Below are positions 8,274 to 16,331 of a DNA stretch of 64,000 nucleotides, piece by piece (the stretch's first letter is position 1; each line of letters begins with the position of its first letter). Below the pieces are notes generated by a model. The model was not told the DNA's origin. It saw only the letters and a list, made by a program, of their open reading frames with translations, and searched no databases. The DNA is taken from positions 216,525 through 280,524 of the forward strand of contig CAKUHB010000001.1 in assembly GCA_934655875.1 (NCBI GenBank), given 5' to 3'. The position numbers were made by a program, and so were the translations under genes. Source of the DNA: an uncultured Oscillospiraceae bacterium (GTDB taxonomy: Bacteria; Bacillota; Clostridia; Oscillospirales; Oscillospiraceae).

Positions 8274-9167
8274 TTACACAGACGCCTTGTGATCCCGGAT
8301 AAACTGAACAAATCCGGTCTCAATTTCGCTCATTGCATACTGTTTATGATATACCAGCGCATTGAGATACAGGCTCTGGTTATCCGTGCACGGCAGCTGG
8401 ACGAGATTCCAGCGCTTCTTGCAGTGGTCGGGAATGGCGGGTGCGAACATGTAGGCGTTCGGGATCTTCTCCAGCAGCGTCATCTGTGCCAGACGGTCGA
8501 CGCAGTAGATCTTGCGGCGAACCGGCTCCTCGGGCTTGCCCTGCACGCGGAACACGTCGCCGTGGACGATCTCCGGCAGACTGTCAAGGTCGCTGCGGAC
8601 GACAGTCTCGTGGCCGGCGAGCGGATGCGACTTGTTCATGGTGACAAGATAGTGATATTTGCTCAGAAGCTCGAAGCTCAGGCCGCGGGCGCTGGTCTGC
8701 TCGTCAAAATAATCACGGTACTCCGACCGGAAGCGGATGACGCCGATCTCAGTCTCGCCGCTCGCCAGCGTTTCCAGGGCGACGCGCGCATGGCATTCGC
8801 GCACGACGGCGTCGACCGGCTCCGCCTGCGGCAGTCCCGCAAGATACTGCGCCGTCAGATCCAGCATCGCCGCCGAGCGCGGGATGCACACGCGCAGCCG
8901 GTTGGCCACGGCGCGCTTCGGGCCGAGCGCTTCGATGGCTTCGGTCTCGCGCAGGATGGACTTGGCGTGCTGCAAAAAGATCGTGCCGCGCGTCGTCGGA
9001 CGGACGCCGCGGGTGGAACGCTCAAAAATACGGAAGCCCAGCATCTGCTCGACGTCGTGCAGGATCCGGCTGAGGTTCGGCTGGCCGATGAACAGGTTCT
9101 CCGCCGCCTGCGAGATCGACCGGGTCCGCTCGATCTCAATGATGTACTGCAAATGCTGTGTATTCAT
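8274..9167 (-). CDS. LysR-family transcriptional regulator
   Basis: A 297-residue LysR regulator with the winged helix-turn-helix in the first 60 residues (QYIIEIERTRSISQAAENL, NLSRILHDVEQMLG) followed by the periplasmic-binding-like effector domain. It is preceded by AGGAGG at good spacing and by an AT-rich promoter stretch containing TATAAT-like sequence. It is transcribed in the same direction as the downstream dehydrogenase-fumarase-Hdr operon, with a large palindrome in the 187 bp between them. It is therefore the best candidate to control that operon, possibly in response to a C4 acid. Confidence 0.87.
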   Translation of the reverse strand: MNTQHLQYIIEIERTRSISQAAENLFIGQPNLSRILHDVEQMLGFRIFERSTRGVRPTTRGTIFLQHAKSILRETEAIEALGPKRAVANRLRVCIPRSAAMLDLTAQYLAGLPQAEPVDAVVRECHARVALETLASGETEIGVIRFRSEYRDYFDEQTSARGLSFELLSKYHYLVTMNKSHPLAGHETVVRSDLDSLPEIVHGDVFRVQGKPEEPVRRKIYCVDRLAQMTLLEKIPNAYMFAPAIPDHCKKRWNLVQLPCTDNQSLYLNALVYHKQYAMSEIETGFVQFIRDHKASV

Positions 9168-9253
9168 GCTGCGCCTCCTGATATTATATCAATTATAATA
9201 TATCAGATTCCGCATCATTTTGCAACCGCTGCACTGCAAATCCCTGCACAAAT

Positions 9254-10501
9254 TCAGATACCCGATTTTCTGCGTTCTTGTTGCTTTTCATGGTTTCCCG
9301 CCGTCGGCAGCTCGGCGAAAAACAGATTGTGTCCGTCCCGGCTCTCTGCCCAGACGCGTCCATGGTGCGCCGCAGCCACTGCCTGTGCGATGGAAAGCCC
9401 CAGCCCGAAGCTGCCGGTGCGTGTCCGCGCGCTGTCTGCGCGGTAAAACCGCTTGAAGACATCCCGCAGCTGCTCGCTGGAGAGCGGCTCGCCCTCGTTT
9501 TCCACGGACAGACGGCAGGACGCGTGCCCGCAGCGGTGCAGCGCGACCGTGACTGTCCCGCCGGCGGCGTATTTGCCCGCGTTGTCCAGATAGATCTCCA
9601 CCAGCTGCCGCAGCTGCTGCCCGTCGCCCATGACGGCGATCTCCGGCTCGATCTGCGTCTCAAGCGTCAGACCGCGCTCATAGAGCGCCGCTTCAAACAC
9701 CAGCGCGCTATCCTCGGTCAGCGCGCTGAGATCCAGCAGGGCGGCATTTTGCAGCGGCTTTCCGCTCTCCATCCGCGCCAGCTCCAGCAGCCGCTCGACC
9801 AGCGCGCGCATCTGCTGCGCCATGGCGGCGATGCCGCTCATAAACTGGCGCCTGTGCTCCTCGTCAAAGTCCCCGCTTTGCAGCAGCTCCGTGTTTGTCA
9901 GGATCACCGTCAGCGGCGTTTTCAGCTCATGCGACGCGTCTGCGACGAACTGCTTCTGCTGCTCCCACGCATCCTCGACCGGCCGGACGGCCCAGCGCGC
10001 CAGCAGCAGCGCCAGTCCGAAAAACGCGAGAAGGCTCACCGCAATGATCGCAGCGCCGGAGCGCACAAGCCCCTTGAGCGTCTGCTGCTCGCTGGTCGTG
10101 TCCGCGAAGATCACGCTCTGCACCCCGGACGACATCACACGGCAAAAGCGCAGGTTATATTCCGGGATCTCCCCCGTCAGCTCGTTCCCCGCCAGCGCCG
10201 TCCGGGCGATCCGCTCCAGAAAGGCATGGTCGGACAGATCGAACGAACCGGCGTTGACCGCCGTGATCGTCCCGAACTTGTCCATTTGCAGCACGAAATA
10301 CGGCAGCCGCACCTGCTGCGGCTGCGCATCCGGCAGGACCGGCTCCAGCGGATTGGCGGCGATCGCCTGCATCATGCTGATCGACTGCGTGCGCAGGTTC
10401 TGCCGCGTCAGCGTGTAAAACAGCCCGAAGCTCACGCCGAGCAGGCAGGCCGCGACCAGCATGAGGATGGCCACAAATTTCACGCGCAGCCGTTTAAGCA
10501 T
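9254..10501 (-). CDS. Sensor histidine kinase
   Basis: A 415-residue membrane kinase with a transmembrane segment at residues 8-30, an extracytoplasmic sensor region of about 110 residues, and a second membrane segment near 150-170. A HisKA domain follows with the phosphorylated histidine in DASHELKTPL, then a HATPase domain with the N-box NAGKYA and the glycine box FGLGLSIAQ. It overlaps its response-regulator gene by 8 bp. The divergent neighbour is an HtrA protease, so a cell-envelope stress role like that of CssS or LiaS is plausible, but the signal cannot be read from sequence. Confidence 0.9.
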   Translation of the reverse strand: MLKRLRVKFVAILMLVAACLLGVSFGLFYTLTRQNLRTQSISMMQAIAANPLEPVLPDAQPQQVRLPYFVLQMDKFGTITAVNAGSFDLSDHAFLERIARTALAGNELTGEIPEYNLRFCRVMSSGVQSVIFADTTSEQQTLKGLVRSGAAIIAVSLLAFFGLALLLARWAVRPVEDAWEQQKQFVADASHELKTPLTVILTNTELLQSGDFDEEHRRQFMSGIAAMAQQMRALVERLLELARMESGKPLQNAALLDLSALTEDSALVFEAALYERGLTLETQIEPEIAVMGDGQQLRQLVEIYLDNAGKYAAGGTVTVALHRCGHASCRLSVENEGEPLSSEQLRDVFKRFYRADSARTRTGSFGLGLSIAQAVAAAHHGRVWAESRDGHNLFFAELPTAGNHEKQQERRKSGI

Positions 10502-11171
10502 CCGCCGTCACCTCCAGATGGTAGCCCAGCCGGCGTGCCGATTCAATGCGCACGTTGGAGCCGATGCTTTTGAGTTTTTTTCGCAGGAAGCCCACGTAGA
10601 CCTCCACATGATTTTCTACTGCGTTCGAGTCAAAGCCCCAGACCTTCGCGAGGATGGCTTCCTTGGACGCGTTCTGCCCCTTCATCTGAAGAAGATACCG
10701 CATCACGTCAAATTCGCGCGCGGACAGCCGGATCTGCTTCTCCCCGCACAGAAGCGTGCACGACGCCAGATCGAGCGCCGTATTGCCGAACGACAGCTCA
10801 TTCACCTCCGTGCCCTGCCGCCGCAGCAGCGCGCCGATGCAGGCCATCAGCTCCCGCGTGTCAAAGGGCTTTGTCAGGTAATAATCCGCGCCCGCGTTCA
10901 GCCCCTCGATCCGGTCTTCGAGCGACGATTTGGCCGTCAGCATCAGAATGGGCGTCCCGCAGCGTCTGGCGCGCACCTGCCGCGCGACCTGATAGCCGTC
11001 CATCTTCGGCATCATCACATCCAGAATCAGAAGATCGTATACGCCCGACTCAGCATATTCCTCACCGGTCTCGCCGTCATAGACGGCTTCCACCTCAAAG
11101 CCCTTGCTCTCCAGCATGGCCTGTAGGGAATCGGCCAGCAGCTTTTCATCCTCAATAATCAGAATTTTCAT
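10494..11171 (-). CDS. OmpR/PhoB-family response regulator
   Basis: A 225-residue regulator with an N-terminal receiver domain (acidic pocket EDEK; phosphorylated aspartate in LLILDVMMPKMDG near residue 51; conserved lysine in TKPFD) and a C-terminal winged helix (REFDVMRYLL ... VYVGFLRKKL). It is the partner of the overlapping histidine kinase. A consensus -10 (TATAAT, 11207-11202) lies about 31 bp upstream of its start, and a pair of CTGAAA boxes covers the -35 region, as expected for autoregulation by an OmpR-type protein. Confidence 0.92.
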   Translation of the reverse strand: MKILIIEDEKLLADSLQAMLESKGFEVEAVYDGETGEEYAESGVYDLLILDVMMPKMDGYQVARQVRARRCGTPILMLTAKSSLEDRIEGLNAGADYYLTKPFDTRELMACIGALLRRQGTEVNELSFGNTALDLASCTLLCGEKQIRLSAREFDVMRYLLQMKGQNASKEAILAKVWGFDSNAVENHVEVYVGFLRKKLKSIGSNVRIESARRLGYHLEVTADA

Positions 11172-11220
11172 AGGCGTCCCTCCGGAAGATATCTGTGTTA
11201 CATTATACTAAACCCGTTCC

Positions 11221-11290
11221 CTGAAATAAAGCTGAAAGTTCTTCATCTTTTCTTTACAAATCGTTCTTACTTTTTTCAGCGTTATTTCAG
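11221..11290. promoter_or_regulatory. Two mirrored CTGAAA-N5-CTGAAA boxes between response regulator and htrA
   Basis: The segment 11221-11237 has two CTGAAA motifs 11 bp apart, and 11274-11290 carries the same 17-bp sequence inverted with one mismatch. OmpR/PhoB-family proteins bind direct repeats with an 11-bp period, so each half is a plausible dimer site, one facing each divergent gene. A TATGCT at 11301-11306 is a possible htrA -10 lacking a good -35, typical of an activator-dependent promoter. Confidence 0.6.
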
Positions 11291-11367
11291 AATTGCGCGG
11301 TATGCTGAAGGCACAAAAACAAAAGAAAGCCACACACACCGCAATGTGCGAAAAGGAGCGTTTGAAT

Positions 11368-12786
11368 ATGTCCGAATTTAACTATGATTCCAACTATGAA
11401 CCCATCCAGCATCAGCAGTCCTATTCCTACGAATGCAGCGGCGGCCCGCAGCCGTCCGCTTCTCAGCCGGCTTCGCAGCCGGAACCCGCGCCGCAGAAAA
11501 AGTCCGGCAAGGCCGGTAAGGTCGTCGCCCTGCTTCTGGCGTGCGCGCTGGTCGGCGGCGGCTCCGGCTGGGGCGCAGCCGCACTGGCGCAGAAAAACAC
11601 CGCCGGTGCTGCAGCTCCGGCAGCCGCTTCGTCCGATGCATCCGTCATGCTCGAGGGCAAGCGCCAGAGCGCCGCGCTGCAGGTTGCTTCCGTCGACACC
11701 AGCAAGCTTCTGACGGCCAGCGAGGTCTACGCGCAGAACGTCAACTCCACCGTCGGCATCACGACCTCCATCACCACCAACTACTTCGGCTACCAGACCA
11801 CAGCCGCGGCCGCAGGCTCCGGCTTCATCCTGACGCAGGACGGCTACATCCTCACGAACTACCACGTCGTCGAATCGTCCAGCTCCATCAAGGTCACGAC
11901 CTATGACGGCACCAGCTACGACGCGCAGCTCATCGGCTATGACGAGAGCAACGACATTGCCGTTCTGAAGATCGACGCGACCGATCTGACCCCGGTCGTG
12001 CTGGGCGATTCCGATTCCGTCAGCGTCGGCGACAGTGTCGTCGCCATCGGCAATCCGCTGGGTGAGCTGACATTCTCCCTGACCGCCGGTGCGATCAGTG
12101 CGCTCGATCGCCCCGTGACCCTCTCCTCCGGCACAACGATGAACCTCATGCAGACCGACTGCGCCATCAACTCCGGCAACTCCGGCGGCGCGCTCTTCAA
12201 TATGTACGGCGAGGTCATCGGCATCACCAACGCCAAATATTCCAGCTCCTCGTCCAGCTCGGAAGCGTCCATCGATAACATCGGCTTTGCCATCCCCATC
12301 AATCAGGTGCGCTCGATCGTCGAGTCGATCATCCAGAACGGGTACATCATCAAGCCGTATATCGGCGTGACCGTCACCGATGTGTCCTCCGAGAGCCAGA
12401 GCTACGGTCTGCCGCAGGGCGCGGCTGTCCGCTCCGTCGTGGAGGGCAGCCCGGCCGCAGAAGCAGGCTTGCAGGAAAATGATATCATCACTGCCGCCAA
12501 CGGCGACGCCATCACCGGCAGCAACGATCTTGTCAAGCTCGTCAAGGCCGCTTCGGCAGGCGATACGCTGGAGCTGACCGTCTACCGTCAGGGCCAGACC
12601 GTTACCGTCACGCTGACCGTCGGCGAGCAGAAGCAGGACGCCCTGCCCGCGCAGACCACCGACAATACCCAGTCCGGCAGCCAGAACCCGTATGACCAGT
12701 ATGGCCAGTATGACAGCCAGAACGGCGATCAGTATGGCCAGCAGTACGGCGGCTCGTTCCCCTTCGGCTTCAGCTTCGGCGGCTAA
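11368..12786 (+). CDS. Membrane-anchored HtrA/DegP-type serine protease with PDZ domain
   Basis: A 472-residue trypsin-like protease. An N-terminal cytoplasmic tail of about 50 residues precedes one transmembrane segment (VVALLLACALVGGG). The catalytic triad is visible as TNYHVV (His), SNDIAVLKI (Asp) and GNSGGALF (Ser). A PDZ domain follows (YIGVTV to TVTLTVG), and a Gln/Tyr/Gly-rich tail ends the protein. It should degrade or refold misfolded proteins outside the membrane. The start is the ATG after AAAGGAG; the frame stays open further upstream. It is divergent from a two-component system whose boxes lie in its promoter, so stress induction is likely. Confidence 0.93.
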   Translation: MSEFNYDSNYEPIQHQQSYSYECSGGPQPSASQPASQPEPAPQKKSGKAGKVVALLLACALVGGGSGWGAAALAQKNTAGAAAPAAASSDASVMLEGKRQSAALQVASVDTSKLLTASEVYAQNVNSTVGITTSITTNYFGYQTTAAAAGSGFILTQDGYILTNYHVVESSSSIKVTTYDGTSYDAQLIGYDESNDIAVLKIDATDLTPVVLGDSDSVSVGDSVVAIGNPLGELTFSLTAGAISALDRPVTLSSGTTMNLMQTDCAINSGNSGGALFNMYGEVIGITNAKYSSSSSSSEASIDNIGFAIPINQVRSIVESIIQNGYIIKPYIGVTVTDVSSESQSYGLPQGAAVRSVVEGSPAAEAGLQENDIITAANGDAITGSNDLVKLVKAASAGDTLELTVYRQGQTVTVTLTVGEQKQDALPAQTTDNTQSGSQNPYDQYGQYDSQNGDQYGQQYGGSFPFGFSFGG

Positions 12787-12892
12787 CCAAGTATGCTTCC
12801 CTCATCCGGCCGGACACTCCTCCACACCAGTATCCTTCATGATTTCTTCCCTTCGGCCGGATCTCTCATCTGACGCGCAAGCGTCCAAACAG

Positions 12893-12929
12893 AAATTCCC
12901 CCGCTGCACTTAGTGCAGCGGGGGAATTT
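12893..12929. terminator. Bidirectional rho-independent terminator
   Basis: A 17-bp stem (AAATTCCCCCGCTGCAC and its complement) is followed by T-runs on both strands. It separates the convergent htrA and hydrogenase genes. Confidence 0.9.
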
Positions 12930-12937
12930 TTTATTTC

Positions 12938-14440
12938 TCAGTTCAATTGATCCGCCAGATCGCGGAAGCGGCTCTCGTCGGCGTCGGACGCGGTGGCCTG
13001 CGCCATGTGCTGCGCCAGCTTCTTTGCCGCCGTATCCGCCGAGACGACCGTGCCCGCACCGGCGACGCAGCCGCCCGGGCAGGCCATGCCCTCGAGCAGA
13101 TATCCGTCGAGCTTGCCGGTCTTCGCCAGCGTCAGGAGCTTGCGGCACTCGCGCAGGCCGTCGGCCCGCTGGGTCTTCATCTCAAAGTCCGGATGCTCCT
13201 TGCGGATCAGCGCCTCCACCGCGGCGGCCACGCCGCCGGCCACGGCAAAGCCGCGCCCGGACTTTGTGCCTTCGTCCAGCTCCGGGCTGTCCGGCAGCTT
13301 GGAAAAGTCGATGTCCTTCGCTTCAAAAATGCCCATCAGCTCCTCATACGTCAGGACGAAATCGACATCCGTGCGGATATCGTCCTGCATGGCTTCGAGC
13401 TTCTTTGCCGCGCACGGGCCGACAAAGACGACCTTGCAGCTTGGCTTCTCGCGCTTGACCAGCCGCGCCGTGTAGACCATCGGCGTGTAGGTCATGGAAA
13501 TGTTGCCGGACTCCGCCGGGAACAGCCGCCGGGCCATCATCCGCCACGACGGGCAGCAGGAGGTCGCCATGAAGCGCTGCTCCTGCGGGACCTTCTCCAT
13601 AAAGTCACGCGCTTCCTCGATCGTGCAGATATCCGCGCCGACCGCGACCTCGACCACGTCGGAGAAGCCAAGCTCCTTCATGGCCGTGAGGAATTTGGGC
13701 ACCGTCACATCCTTGCCGAACTGACCGACGAACGACGGCGCGACGATCGCGACGACCTCGTTTCCCTCGAGAATGGAGCGGATGACCTGATAGATCTGGC
13801 TCTTGTCGACGATCGCGCCGAACGGGCAGCTGACCAGACACTGGCCGCAGGAGACGCAGCGGTCATAATCGATGCAGGCCTTGCCGTATTCGTCCACGCC
13901 GATGGCGTCCATGCCGCAGGCCGCCTGACAGGGCCGCTCCAGATACGTGATCGCGTTATACGGACAGGACTTTGCGCACTTGCCGCATTTGATGCAGAGC
14001 TTCTGGTCAATGCGGCTCTTGCCGTTGACGAATTTGATCGCGCCCTTCGGGCACACGCGCTGGCACGAGGACGCAAGACAGCCCTGACACAGCTCCGTCA
14101 CGCGGTACTGCCGGGTCGGGCAGGCGTGGCAGGCATAGGGAATGATGTTGACGAGCGGCGGCTCGTAATACTGCTCGGCGATGGCCGCCTGATCCATGCC
14201 CTCGGTCAGAAGCGTGCGCGTCTGCACAGGCTGGAGAGACAGGCCCATGGCAAGGCGCACGCGCTCGCCGGCGATGGCGCGCTCAAGAAAAACGGACTCG
14301 CGGTGCAGGGGACTCTGGCCGGGGACGATCTTGAAGGGGATGTCCTCCATATCGGTATAATCGCCGGAATAGGCCATCCGGGCGACCTCGGTAAAGACTT
14401 TTTTTCGGATATCGGTGATAAGAGACGGGATTCCACGCAT
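12938..14440 (-). CDS. Monomeric [FeFe] hydrogenase (group B-like)
   Basis: A 500-residue iron hydrogenase. The N-terminal half has ferredoxin-type clusters (CIKCGKCAKSCP and CVSCGQCLVSCP) plus further cysteines near residue 110-130. The C-terminal half has the H-cluster motifs TSCCPSW (L1), PCAAKKLE (L2) and MACPGGC (L3). The L1 motif TSCCP, where standard enzymes have TSCSP or TSCCP, and the reduced set of accessory clusters fit the group B hydrogenases of Clostridia. It would evolve or oxidise H2 with ferredoxin. The start chosen follows AAGGAG; seven codons more are open upstream. No maturase genes are in the window. Confidence 0.85.
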   Translation of the reverse strand: MRGIPSLITDIRKKVFTEVARMAYSGDYTDMEDIPFKIVPGQSPLHRESVFLERAIAGERVRLAMGLSLQPVQTRTLLTEGMDQAAIAEQYYEPPLVNIIPYACHACPTRQYRVTELCQGCLASSCQRVCPKGAIKFVNGKSRIDQKLCIKCGKCAKSCPYNAITYLERPCQAACGMDAIGVDEYGKACIDYDRCVSCGQCLVSCPFGAIVDKSQIYQVIRSILEGNEVVAIVAPSFVGQFGKDVTVPKFLTAMKELGFSDVVEVAVGADICTIEEARDFMEKVPQEQRFMATSCCPSWRMMARRLFPAESGNISMTYTPMVYTARLVKREKPSCKVVFVGPCAAKKLEAMQDDIRTDVDFVLTYEELMGIFEAKDIDFSKLPDSPELDEGTKSGRGFAVAGGVAAAVEALIRKEHPDFEMKTQRADGLRECRKLLTLAKTGKLDGYLLEGMACPGGCVAGAGTVVSADTAAKKLAQHMAQATASDADESRFRDLADQLN

Positions 14441-14587
14441 GATCTGCTGCTCCTTTTGCAAAATTCGCTGTCAGTATACCACAAGTTGCGGCAAACGTCA
14501 CTGTTTTCTTTTCCCGCGGCAAGGCTTGACAATCCGGCCGCTTATGTCGTAAGCTTGAGACAGAATTTAAGGCTCACGGAGGTCATT

Positions 14588-15337
14588 ATGTCCAAATTTC
14601 AGATCTTCCTGATCATTCTGTATCTGTTCTTCTTCGGCGCCGTCGGCGGATGGGTGCTGGAGCTTCTGTTCCGCCGGTTCTTTTCTGGGGCAAACCCGGA
14701 GCGCAAGTGGCTGAACCCCGGTTTCCTGTTTGGCCCATGCCTGCCGCTGTACGGGTTCGGCACGGTGCTTTTGTATATTCTTTCCGAACTTGACCACCAG
14801 CTGTTCGGCCCGTTCTCCGGGACGTTCTGGTATTATATCGTCATGTTCGTCGTCATGGCGCTGGCCATGACGCTGCTCGAGTACATCGTCGGCGTTGTGA
14901 GCTTCAAGGGCTTCCACCTGCGCCTGTGGGACTACAGTAAGCTCTGGGGCAACATTCAGGGCATCATCTGCCCGCTGTTCACGTTCTTCTGGGGCGTACT
15001 GTCGCTGGCGTACTACTTCCTTCTGTATCCGCGCCTGCGGAAGCTGGTGGAGTGGTTCGTGGCGCACCCGCTGGCGTCGTTTTTGGTAGGCGTGTGCTTC
15101 GGAATTTTCCTCATTGACCTCTGCTTCTCCATCCACCTCGGCGCGGTCGTGCAGAAAAAGGCCGCCGAGATCGATAAGAATGTATATGACGCCATCGACG
15201 TGCAGAAGCTGTGGCATAAAATGCAGTCCCGCGGCGGCTTCTTCCGCTTTGTGTCCATCAAGCCCCTGACCGAGCGCATCGACGCGTTTGATGAGTTTTT
15301 ACACCGCAGACCGGGAAGTATGGAAAAGGAGAAATAA
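14588..15337 (+). CDS. Putative ABC-transporter type IV membrane protein (PF06541-like)
   Basis: A 249-residue integral membrane protein with about six hydrophobic segments, for example FLIILYLFFFGAVGGWVL, IVMFVVMALAMTLLEYIVG and FLVGVCFGIFLIDLCF. The motif GWVLE after the first segment and the region NPGFLFGPCLPLYGFG are typical of the YbdK/YvaZ-like family annotated as putative ABC-transporter type IV. No nucleotide-binding protein is adjacent and the function is unknown. The start follows GGAGG at good spacing. The next gene starts three bp after the stop codon and encodes another small membrane protein. Confidence 0.75.
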   Translation: MSKFQIFLIILYLFFFGAVGGWVLELLFRRFFSGANPERKWLNPGFLFGPCLPLYGFGTVLLYILSELDHQLFGPFSGTFWYYIVMFVVMALAMTLLEYIVGVVSFKGFHLRLWDYSKLWGNIQGIICPLFTFFWGVLSLAYYFLLYPRLRKLVEWFVAHPLASFLVGVCFGIFLIDLCFSIHLGAVVQKKAAEIDKNVYDAIDVQKLWHKMQSRGGFFRFVSIKPLTERIDAFDEFLHRRPGSMEKEK

Positions 15338-15340
15338 AAA

Positions 15341-15730
15341 ATGGGCTTCTGGATTTATATGCTGCTGTTCGTGCTGTTGATCCCGATCACAATGGTCTAT
15401 TTCGGCCAGAGATTTTTCAAAAGCCCGCCGAAGTCCATCAACGCGACCTTCGGATACCGGACGACCATGTCCATGAAGAACTGGGAAACATGGAAGCTGG
15501 CGCATACGGTCTGCGGGCGGTTCTGGTTCCGCTGCGGCCGGATCCTGCTGCCGCTGTCGGTCGTCCCCATGCTGCTTGTGATCGGACGCGGCACGGAAAC
15601 GGTCGGATACACCGGGGTGATCATCGTGTTCATCCAGCTCGTGCCGCTGCTCTGCGTGATTCCGGTCACGGAACACGCGCTGCGGAAAAGCTTTGATAAG
15701 AACGGGATGCGGAAGGATGTAAAAATATAA
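15341..15730 (+). CDS. SdpI-family small membrane protein
   Basis: A 129-residue protein with an N-terminal membrane segment, the motif SINATFGYRTTMSMKNWETW (residues 30-49) and two further hydrophobic segments. The FGYRTxxSxKNxETW signature is that of the SdpI/YhfL family, whose Bacillus founder gives immunity to the SdpC killing factor. No toxin gene is nearby, so an immunity role is not supported here. It lies immediately after the type IV membrane gene and is probably co-transcribed. Confidence 0.8.
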   Translation: MGFWIYMLLFVLLIPITMVYFGQRFFKSPPKSINATFGYRTTMSMKNWETWKLAHTVCGRFWFRCGRILLPLSVVPMLLVIGRGTETVGYTGVIIVFIQLVPLLCVIPVTEHALRKSFDKNGMRKDVKI

Positions 15731-15749
15731 TCGGCAGAAAGGCTGGTAG

Positions 15750-15967
15750 ATTGGCACCAAAAAACGCCTTCCCCTCCGGGGAAGGTGGCGCGAAGCGCCG
15801 GATGAGGGTCGGGGAGCACGATCGATGCTGCTGTACAGATATTCGGTGCATTCTGTCCCTCATCAGTCTGCGCTTCGCGCAGCCAGCTGTCCCTACCCCC
15901 TTTGTCCCTTCGGGACATTTCCCCCTGACAGGGGGAATCGGCCCCCAGGGGAAGCCGTTTTTGGCCA
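15750..15967. repeat. MITE-like intergenic repeat with terminal inverted repeats
   Basis: Both ends read inward as roughly TGGC-CAAAAA-CG-CTTCCCCT (15751-15775 and, inverted, 15947-15967). Internal short palindromes (GGCGCGAAGCGCC; GTCCCTTCGGGAC) give a strongly folded element of about 215 bp with no coding potential. It resembles short non-autonomous intergenic repeats common in Oscillospiraceae. It occupies most of the first half of the 600-bp gap after the SdpI gene. Confidence 0.6.
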
Positions 15968-16183
15968 GTGCAAATACGTACCATTCTATAAATTTTGATA
16001 GCACCTTCTATTGACCGCACCCATTCAAAGGCACTCAGAAACAAATTTGATGCCTACTTCAACGGGCGGCGCGTACCAAAGCGCACACAAGGTGACTGCA
16101 TGCGATTGAAGAGACTATCAAATCAGGTTTCTACCTAAACTGTACCGCAGGATGCACCAAACGCATCCAGCGCCCCTTTTCTC

Positions 16184-16217
16184 CCCATTCTTTTCCGGCA
16201 AGGCGGAAAAGAATGGG
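16184..16217. repeat. Perfect 14-bp inverted repeat (hairpin)
   Basis: CCCATTCTTTTCCG is repeated inverted after a 6-base loop. No T-run follows on either strand, so it is not a standard terminator. The rest of the gap 15968-16283 shows nothing recognisable. Confidence 0.6.
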
Positions 16218-16283
16218 CCGTCGGAGACATCCCCAGCCGAAAAAAAGCGTAAAAACCCCCTAGCTTTTTCTCCACTGCCGTGC

Positions 16284-16308
16284 TATAATAATAACGAAAA
16301 TCATTATT
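16284..16308 (+). promoter_or_regulatory. -10 element and Fur-box-like site before the flavodiiron gene
   Basis: TATAAT lies at 16284-16289. The 19 bases at 16290-16308 match the classical Fur box in 15 positions by eye, with the right half AATCATTAT perfect. The site covers the likely transcription start, a usual place for repression. Binding is inference; no convincing -35 was found. Confidence 0.4.
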
Positions 16309-16331
16309 GAAGTCGAAAGGAACCTGCTTCT

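Noticed and set aside
15341..15730. SdpI-family protein as part of a toxin-immunity pair
   Set aside because: No small secreted toxin or processing genes lie nearby; the neighbour is another membrane protein of unknown role.
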